Source of the DNA: Streptomyces narbonensis
GTDB taxonomy: Bacteria > Actinomycetota > Actinomycetes > Streptomycetales > Streptomycetaceae
NCBI RefSeq assembly: GCF_014649015.1
Contig: NZ_BMSF01000009.1
Coordinates: 124,001 to 188,000 of the forward strand
DNA: 64,000 bases
Direction of reading: 5' to 3'
Part shown: in pieces, positions 59,178-64,000 of the stretch
How positions within the stretch are numbered: the first letter of the stretch is position 1
How the letters are laid out: each line of letters begins with the position of its first letter
Notes under the pieces: model-generated
What the model was told of the DNA's origin: nothing
Database searches by the model: none
What the model saw: the letters and a program-made list of their open reading frames with translations, nothing else
Translations under genes and position numbers: made by a program

Positions 59178-60020
59178 TCAGTGGGCGGTCCAGCCGCCGT
59201 CGAGGGTGAGCGAGGTGCCGGTGATGAACGAGGCCTGCGGGGTGCACAGGTAGAGGACGGCCTCGGCGACCTCCTCGGGCTCGATGAGGCGCTTGAGCGC
59301 CGAGTCCTTGAGCAGCACCTCCGAGAGGACCCGCTCGCGGGGGATGCCGTGGGCGGCGGCCTGGTCGGCGACCTGCCGCTCGACGAGCGGGGTGCGTACG
59401 TAGCCGGGGCTGACGCAGTTGGAGGTGACCCCGTGCGGAGCGCCTTCGAGGGCGGCGGTCTTCGAGAGGCCTTCGAGACCGTGTTTGGCGGCCACATAGG
59501 CGGACTTGAAGGCGGAGGCGCGCAGCCCGTGGACGGAGGAGAGGTTGACGATCCGCCCCCAGCCCTGGGCATACATGTGCGGCAGCGCGCCCCTGATCAG
59601 ACGGAAGGGCGCCTCCAGCATCACCGTGAGCACGGTGTGGAAGACGTCCGGCGGGAAGTCCTCGATGGGGCGGACGAGCTGGAGTCCGGCGTTGTTCACG
59701 AGGATGTCGGCTCCGGCGGCCGCGCCCTCGGCCGCGTCCAGGTCGGTGAGGTCGAGGAGCCGGGGGTCGACGCTTCCGGGGAGACCGGCGGCCTCGCCCA
59801 CCAGCGTCTCCAGGCCCTCGGCCGCCCGGTCAACGGCTCTGACCCGGGCCCCGGCGGCGGCGAGCCGCAGCGCGCAGGCCCGCCCGATGCCGCCGGCCGC
59901 GCCGGTGACGAGCGCGGTGCGGCCGGTGAGGTCGAGGGCGACGGCCCCGGGCAGCGGAGCGGGCGAGGCCGTGGGGGACGCGGAGCCGGGGCCGAGAGGG
60001 CTGCTGATGGGGGCGCTCAT
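59178..60020 (-). CDS. SDR, 3-hydroxybutyrate dehydrogenase-like
   Basis: 280 residues from ATG 60020. TGAAGGIGRACA is the cofactor loop, ILVNNAGLQ the active-site strand, NLSSVHG the catalytic Ser, SAYVAAKHG the YxxxK. VERQVADQAAAHGIPRERVL and the end SFITGTSLTLDGGWTAH match 3-hydroxybutyrate dehydrogenases. It would interconvert 3-hydroxybutyrate and acetoacetate with NAD. The ATG lies 7 nt after TAGGGT on its strand, suggesting a leaderless mRNA. Confidence 0.87.
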   Translation of the reverse strand: MSAPISSPLGPGSASPTASPAPLPGAVALDLTGRTALVTGAAGGIGRACALRLAAAGARVRAVDRAAEGLETLVGEAAGLPGSVDPRLLDLTDLDAAEGAAAGADILVNNAGLQLVRPIEDFPPDVFHTVLTVMLEAPFRLIRGALPHMYAQGWGRIVNLSSVHGLRASAFKSAYVAAKHGLEGLSKTAALEGAPHGVTSNCVSPGYVRTPLVERQVADQAAAHGIPRERVLSEVLLKDSALKRLIEPEEVAEAVLYLCTPQASFITGTSLTLDGGWTAH

Positions 60021-60075
60021 GCTCCGCACCCTACGAACGGGCCACTCCCCCACCGATGTGGTGCCCGCCTACAGT

Positions 60076-60558
60076 TCAGCCGGTCTCTGTGGTGCGGAAC
60101 CATGTGGGGTCGTCGGCGAGCGCCTTCTCGATCCGGAGGTACGAGAAGCGCTTCATCTCCGGCAGGTCGTCCACCTCGAACCAGCCGACCTCGGTCGACT
60201 CGTCGTCGTTGACCCTGGCCTCTCCGCCGACCGCCCGGCAGCGGAAGGCGACGTCCATGTACTGGCAGGTGTCGCCGTTGGGGTAGACCACGGGCTTGCG
60301 CAGGGTCTCCACGAGCAGGATCCGCTCCGGTACGCAGTGCACGGCGGTCTCCTCGAACACCTCGCGGACCGCGCAGTCGGCAGGCTGCTCGCCGGGCTCG
60401 ACGATGCCGCCGATGACCGCCCACACGCCGTTGTCCGCGCGCCGGCCGAGCAGCACCCGGCCCCGGTCGTCGAAGACCACGGCGCTCACCCCCGGCAGGA
60501 AGAGGAGCTGGTGTCCGGCCGTCTCGCGCAGCGTACGGATGAAGTCAGGGGTAGCCAT
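60076..60558 (-). CDS. NUDIX hydrolase
   Basis: 160 residues. The Nudix box is GGIVEPGEQPADCAVREVFEET, complete with its REVxEE core. The C-terminal part (CQYMDVAFRCRAVGGEA, EVGWFEVDDLPEM) is as in ADP-ribose or NTP-cleaving members common in Streptomyces. Substrate unassigned. The ATG lies 7 nt after TAGGGT (minus strand), so the mRNA is probably leaderless. Confidence 0.92.
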   Translation of the reverse strand: MATPDFIRTLRETAGHQLLFLPGVSAVVFDDRGRVLLGRRADNGVWAVIGGIVEPGEQPADCAVREVFEETAVHCVPERILLVETLRKPVVYPNGDTCQYMDVAFRCRAVGGEARVNDDESTEVGWFEVDDLPEMKRFSYLRIEKALADDPTWFRTTETG

Positions 60559-60612
60559 GACTCCGACCCTAGATCATCCGTGATCCGGGGCAGGGCCCGG
60601 ATCACGCGGCTC

Positions 60613-60732
60613 CGGATCCCCCGGACGCGGATCCCTCGCACGCGGATCCCCCGTACGCGGATCCCCCGTACGCGGATCCCTAGACCGCGGATCCCTAGAC
60701 CGCGGATCCCTGGACCGCGGATCCCTCGGTTC
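60613..60732. repeat. Eight 15-bp tandem repeats spanning the end of lnt
   Basis: Units of the form CGGATCCCTAGACCG, imperfect, each containing a BamHI-like GGATCC. Three units lie wholly or partly inside the 3' end of the Lnt gene and encode GSAV repeats; the rest lie beyond its stop. A C-to-T change turning CAG into TAG in one unit makes the stop codon. Confidence 0.92.
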
Positions 60733-62356
60733 CCGCTGCCCCGGTCGCGGCCTCCTCGGCCGGCTTGCGCCGGGCCCGCGCGGAGCGGAGCGCCGACCAG
60801 CCGAGGCCGGCGGCGGCGAGGGCCACGAGCAGGGCCTCGGGCAGGGTGCCCATGCGGGTGGCCGGGGTGAGCGAGGAGCGCAGGGGCACCTCCTCGACGA
60901 GGACGTCGGGGGTGAACATCTTCGTCTGCGAGACGATCTCGCCGTCGGGGCGGATGACCGCGCTGACCCCGCTGGTGACGGGCACGACGACCGACCGGCT
61001 GTGCTCGACGGCCCGCACGCGGGACATGGCGAGCTGCTGGTAGGTCATCTCGCTGCGGCCGAAGGTGGCGTTGTTGCTGGGGACGGTGATGAGCTGCGCG
61101 CCGTGGGTGACGGTGTCCCGCACGGCCCAGTCGAAGGCCGCCTCGTAGCAGGTGGCGAGGCCGACCTTGGTGCCGGCGAGGTCGAAGACGCCGACCTTCG
61201 TACCGGCTCCGAAGTCGCGGCTGACCCGGTCGACGTTGCTGTTGAAGAGCCGTACGAAGGGCCGCATCGGGATGTACTCGCCGAAGGGCTGGACGTGCCG
61301 CTTGTCGTACGTGGCCACGGGGCCGAGCTCCGGGTCCCATTGGATGAGGGTGTTGCGGAGCTTGCCGGTCGGCGGGGCGAGGACCGCACCGATGACGGTG
61401 GGCGCCCCGATGGCCCGGACGGCGCCGTCGATGACGTCGGCCGCGTCGCCGTTCGCGTACGGGTCGATGTCCGAGGAGTTCTCCGGCCACAGGACGAAGT
61501 CGGGCTGCGGCTCGCGGCCCTCCTTGACGGCCTCGGCGAGCTCGCGGGTGCGGGCGGCGTGGTTGTCGAGGACGGCGCGGCGCTGGGAGTTGAAGTCGAG
61601 GCCCAGGCGGGGGACGTTGCCCTGGACGGCGGCGACGGTCGCGGTGCCGTCCTCGGCCGAGTCGTCGACGAGCGGCAGCGCGGCGACCGCGCCCGTGACC
61701 GGCAGGAGCACGGCGAGCGCGGTGGCGGCGAGCGGACCGCGCGGGACGGCGCCGGTGGCGCGGTAGGCGCGGAGCCGCCGGTATGCCTCGTACAGCCCGA
61801 AGCCGCAGAGGGCGACCGCGAAGCCGAGCACCGGGGTACCGCCGACGGCGGCGAGCGGCAGGAAGACGCCGTCCGCCTGCCCGAAGGCGATCTTGCCCCA
61901 GGGGAAGCCACCGAAGGGCACGCGCGCGCGTGCCGCCTCCGCGAGGATCCACACCCCGGCTGCGAAGAAGGGCCACCACGGGAGCCGGGAGACGGCCGCG
62001 ATGCCGAGCCCGGCGGCGGCCACGAAGAGCGCCTCGATCGCGGCGAGGGCGACCCACGGGACGGGGCCGACCTCCTCGCCGGTCCAGATGAGCAGCGGGA
62101 GCATGAAGCCCAGGCCTGCCAGGTAGCCGAGGCCGAATCCGGCGCGCGGGCGACGGCCCCGCAGGGTCCAGCCGAGCAGCGCGAACGCGGGCAGGGCGAG
62201 CCACCACAGGGGGCGCGGCGGGAAGCTGAGGAAGAGCAGGAGCCCGGACAGCAGGGCCGTGGCGGGCCGCACGAACCGTCGCAGCTGGGAACCCTGCGCG
62301 GGCGGACCCTCGGCTCCGGACGCGGGGGCGGGTGCGGGGGTGATGGTGGCGCTCAC
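60695..62356 (-). CDS. lnt: Apolipoprotein N-acyltransferase
   Basis: 553 residues. Six to seven N-terminal membrane helices (FVRPATALLSGLLLFLSFPP first) precede a nitrilase-like domain: VLWPENSSDIDP with catalytic Glu, YDKRHVQPFGEYIPMR with Lys, and GLATCYEAAFDWAVR with catalytic Cys. It adds the third acyl chain to lipoproteins at the outer face of the membrane; the window's sugar-binding lipoprotein would be a substrate. GTG 62356 lies 7 nt after TAGACT, so leaderless. The C-terminus (EGSAVQGSAV) is made of tandem-repeat units. Confidence 0.93.
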   Translation of the reverse strand: MSATITPAPAPASGAEGPPAQGSQLRRFVRPATALLSGLLLFLSFPPRPLWWLALPAFALLGWTLRGRRPRAGFGLGYLAGLGFMLPLLIWTGEEVGPVPWVALAAIEALFVAAAGLGIAAVSRLPWWPFFAAGVWILAEAARARVPFGGFPWGKIAFGQADGVFLPLAAVGGTPVLGFAVALCGFGLYEAYRRLRAYRATGAVPRGPLAATALAVLLPVTGAVAALPLVDDSAEDGTATVAAVQGNVPRLGLDFNSQRRAVLDNHAARTRELAEAVKEGREPQPDFVLWPENSSDIDPYANGDAADVIDGAVRAIGAPTVIGAVLAPPTGKLRNTLIQWDPELGPVATYDKRHVQPFGEYIPMRPFVRLFNSNVDRVSRDFGAGTKVGVFDLAGTKVGLATCYEAAFDWAVRDTVTHGAQLITVPSNNATFGRSEMTYQQLAMSRVRAVEHSRSVVVPVTSGVSAVIRPDGEIVSQTKMFTPDVLVEEVPLRSSLTPATRMGTLPEALLVALAAAGLGWSALRSARARRKPAEEAATGAAGTEGSAVQGSAV

Positions 62357-62442
62357 CTTGCGGAGTCTACGGGGCGCCCCGGTGGATACCGAGGCCGGTA
62401 CGAGCCGGGTGCGGTGTCCTGGGCCCGCCGTCCGAGGAGGGC

Positions 62443-63009
62443 TCAGACGCCCGTCGTGGCGGGCGGGCCGGGCGGGGCCGGGTGGCGGAGGCGGTCGCGG
62501 ATGACCCGGACCGCGGACTCGGCGTCGTCGACCGTGACCGTGAACGTACGGCCGTCGCCGAGCCGCAGGACGAGGCCTTCGCCCCGTCGGACGATCACCG
62601 CCGTGCCCTTCTCGGGGCGCCAGCGGTAGCCCCAGCCGCCCCACTGGCGCGGGTTCACGCTCGGGGCGAAGTCCGCGCCGACGACATGGGAGAGGGGGAT
62701 GCGGCGGCGCGGCAGGCCGATGTGGCCACAGCGGACCTCCATGGCGCGGTCGTCGACCTTGACGGCCACGTGGACGAAGGCGAGCGTGCCGAAGAGGACG
62801 AGGAGTCCGGCCGCGACGCAGCCGATCACCGCCATGAGGAGCGCCGCGATCCCGGAGGTCCAGGCCGACTCGACCGCGATCGTGATGCCGAGCGCCATGC
62901 AGGCGGCGCCGGCCAGGGCCGCGAGCCACTGGACGCGGTTGGTGGCGCGGCCGGTCCAGACGGCGGGTTTCCGCTTGTCGGCGTGCTGGTCCCGGGGGTA
63001 CTGCCTCAT
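62443..63009 (-). CDS. PH-like domain membrane protein
   Basis: 188 residues. Two membrane helices (about 25-80: WLAALAGAACMALGITIAV and AALLMAVIGCVAAGLLVLFG) precede a bacterial PH-like domain with AMEVRCGHIGLPRRRIPLSHVVGADF, WGYRWRPEKGTAVIVRRGEGLVLRL and a final DAESAVRVIRDRL helix. Function unknown; common in actinobacteria. The ATG lies 7 nt after TACTCT, consistent with a leaderless mRNA. Confidence 0.83.
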   Translation of the reverse strand: MRQYPRDQHADKRKPAVWTGRATNRVQWLAALAGAACMALGITIAVESAWTSGIAALLMAVIGCVAAGLLVLFGTLAFVHVAVKVDDRAMEVRCGHIGLPRRRIPLSHVVGADFAPSVNPRQWGGWGYRWRPEKGTAVIVRRGEGLVLRLGDGRTFTVTVDDAESAVRVIRDRLRHPAPPGPPATTGV

Positions 63010-63071
63010 GTCAGGAAGAGTACCCAGGATCGCGCGGCGCAGCGCGTCGGGGCGCGGTCACTCCCTCACGG

Positions 63072-63866
63072 TCAGTGAGCGGGTGCGGTGGCCCCGAGGA
63101 GACGGCCTTCGGCGTAGCCGAGGGCGGTGGCGGGGAGCTGTCCGGGGCGGCCGCTGAGCAGCACGGACAGGCTGCCGGTGGGGTCCGCGTCGGGCGCCGG
63201 CTCGGCACCGATCCGGCGCAGCGCCTGGGCGGCGACGGCGTCGGCGGAGCCGTGGAAGACGATCGGTGGCAGCCCGTCCCGGCGGCGCGCCTGCAGGGCG
63301 GCGAGGATGCGCCCCTCGACCAGCTCGTAGTGGGTGCAGCCGAGGACGACGGCGCGGACGTCCGTCGGGGTGAGGGCGGCGGCCGCGGCGACGGCCGCGT
63401 CCACGGCGTCCCGGTCGGCGTGCTCCACGGCGTCGGCGAGCCCGGGGCAGGGCACCTCGGTGACCTCGGCGCCGTCCGCGAAGTCGCGGATCAGGCCGCG
63501 CTGGTAGGCGCTGCCGGTGGTGGCCGGAGTGGCCCAGATGGCGACCTTGCCGCCGGCCGCGGCGGCGGGCTTGATGGCCGGGACGGTGCCGATGACGGGG
63601 ACGCCCGGTTCGAGCGCGGCGCGCAGGGCGGGCAGGGCGTGCACGGTGGCGGTGTTGCAGGCCACGATGAGCGCCTCCGGCCCGTGCTCGGCGGCGGCGA
63701 GGGCGACCGCGAGGGCGCGCCCGGTGAGGTCCTCGGGGGTACGCGGACCCCACGGCATGCCGTCCGGGTCGTTGGAGAGGAGCAGATCGGCGTCCGGCCG
63801 CAGCCGACGCACCGCGGCAGCCGCCGGGAGCAGGCCGATTCCGGAATCCATGAGCGCGATCTTCAC
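63072..63866 (-). CDS. Aspartate/glutamate racemase family protein (MurI-like)
   Basis: 264 residues. IALMDSGIGLLPA (substrate Asp/Ser), EALIVACNTATVHAL with the first catalytic Cys and VVLGCTHYELV with the second Cys are all present. This is the two-Cys pattern of glutamate racemases, which make D-glutamate for peptidoglycan. It differs enough from typical Streptomyces MurI (for example GMPWGPRTPEDL) that a second, special-purpose racemase is possible. GTG 63866 lies 6 nt after TAGGGT, leaderless type. Confidence 0.83.
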   Translation of the reverse strand: MKIALMDSGIGLLPAAAAVRRLRPDADLLLSNDPDGMPWGPRTPEDLTGRALAVALAAAEHGPEALIVACNTATVHALPALRAALEPGVPVIGTVPAIKPAAAAGGKVAIWATPATTGSAYQRGLIRDFADGAEVTEVPCPGLADAVEHADRDAVDAAVAAAAALTPTDVRAVVLGCTHYELVEGRILAALQARRRDGLPPIVFHGSADAVAAQALRRIGAEPAPDADPTGSLSVLLSGRPGQLPATALGYAEGRLLGATAPAH

Positions 63867-63924
63867 CCGGTCACCCTAGCCGATGGGCCTCGTACGCCCG
63901 GCGATCTGGGGCAGACTGCGGCAA

Positions 63925-64000
63925 ATGAGCACCCTTGCCTGGTTCGCGACCGCTTCCCTGGCCACCTGGCTCTGGCTGCTGCTGGGCCAGGGCTTCTTCT
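63925..64000 (+). CDS. Start of a membrane protein, cut by the window end
   Basis: Twenty-five codons are visible: MSTLAWFATASLATWLWLLL then GQGFF. One strongly hydrophobic helix at the N-terminus. From memory it resembles the start of HpnB-type glycosyltransferases, but the piece is too short to decide. ATG 63925 lies 7 nt after CAGACT, close to the leaderless pattern of its neighbours. It is divergent from the racemase gene. Confidence 0.5.
   Translation, partial: MSTLAWFATASLATWLWLLLGQGFF

Noticed and set aside
60613..60732. CRISPR or attachment-site array
   Set aside because: 15-bp imperfect units with no spacers and no integrase; they are in-frame repeats of a coding end.

Overview
The window is very GC-rich (about 72%) actinobacterial DNA. 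Codon third positions are almost all G or C, GTG starts are common, and the gene content (ceb-like sugar operon, ECF sigma factors, SpoIIE-type phosphatase, class IV lanthipeptide genes) points to a Streptomyces chromosome. There are about 55 genes on both strands. The first (1-1440) and last (63925-64000) run off the ends. I see no rRNA, tRNA, CRISPR array, transposase or phage gene.

Layout. 1-12.5 kb is a sugar-utilisation region. It holds two secreted proteins with near-identical F5/8-type C modules, a LacI regulator with a 16-bp operator, a phosphotransferase, and an operon (binding lipoprotein, two permeases, GH1 beta-glucosidase) divergent from a ROK regulator. 12.5-14.3 kb is an apparently autoregulated HEAT protein plus MerR-HEAT fusion pair. 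14.4-19.3 kb carries an atypical SDR, an AraC regulator preceded by a coupled 20-codon leader ORF, an FAD/NAD(P)-binding protein and a class II aldolase-like protein. 19.4-21.8 kb is an MFS exporter divergent from a TetR regulator, with a perfect palindrome between them.

21.9-32.6 kb is a flavoenzyme-rich cluster. Seven co-directional genes encode a StyA-like monooxygenase, a luciferase-like oxidoreductase, two flavin reductases, an adenylate-forming ligase, a group D (acyl-CoA-dehydrogenase-fold) monooxygenase and a VAO-type oxidase. They are divergent from a second-copy-type prephenate dehydrogenase with a shortened nucleotide-binding loop. A second luciferase-like enzyme follows. This looks like a cryptic pathway fed by aromatic amino acid metabolism.

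32.8-34 kb is a small membrane peptide, an ECF sigma factor and a coupled Cys-rich membrane protein. 34.1-37.9 kb contains the most unusual locus: a Fic-domain protein divergent from a single 768-residue protein that joins a macro domain, a uracil-DNA-glycosylase-like domain with altered motifs, and an R-S-E type ADP-ribosyltransferase. 38.1-43.1 kb is a complete class IV lanthipeptide locus of the venezuelin type: synthetase, 51-residue precursor, ABC ATPase and permease.

43.2-64 kb is more ordinary: M1 peptidase, two-component system, serine hydrolase, acetyltransferases, PadR regulator, a sigma/membrane-protein pair, SpoIIE phosphatase, a likely hydroxybutyrate-use group (symporter, GAF-PucR regulator, SDR), NUDIX, Lnt, PH-like protein and glutamate-racemase-like enzyme. 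At the right end most starts lie 6-7 nt after a TANNNT hexamer, which suggests leaderless mRNAs. In-frame tandem repeats of 15 or 18 bp at gene termini recur across the window.
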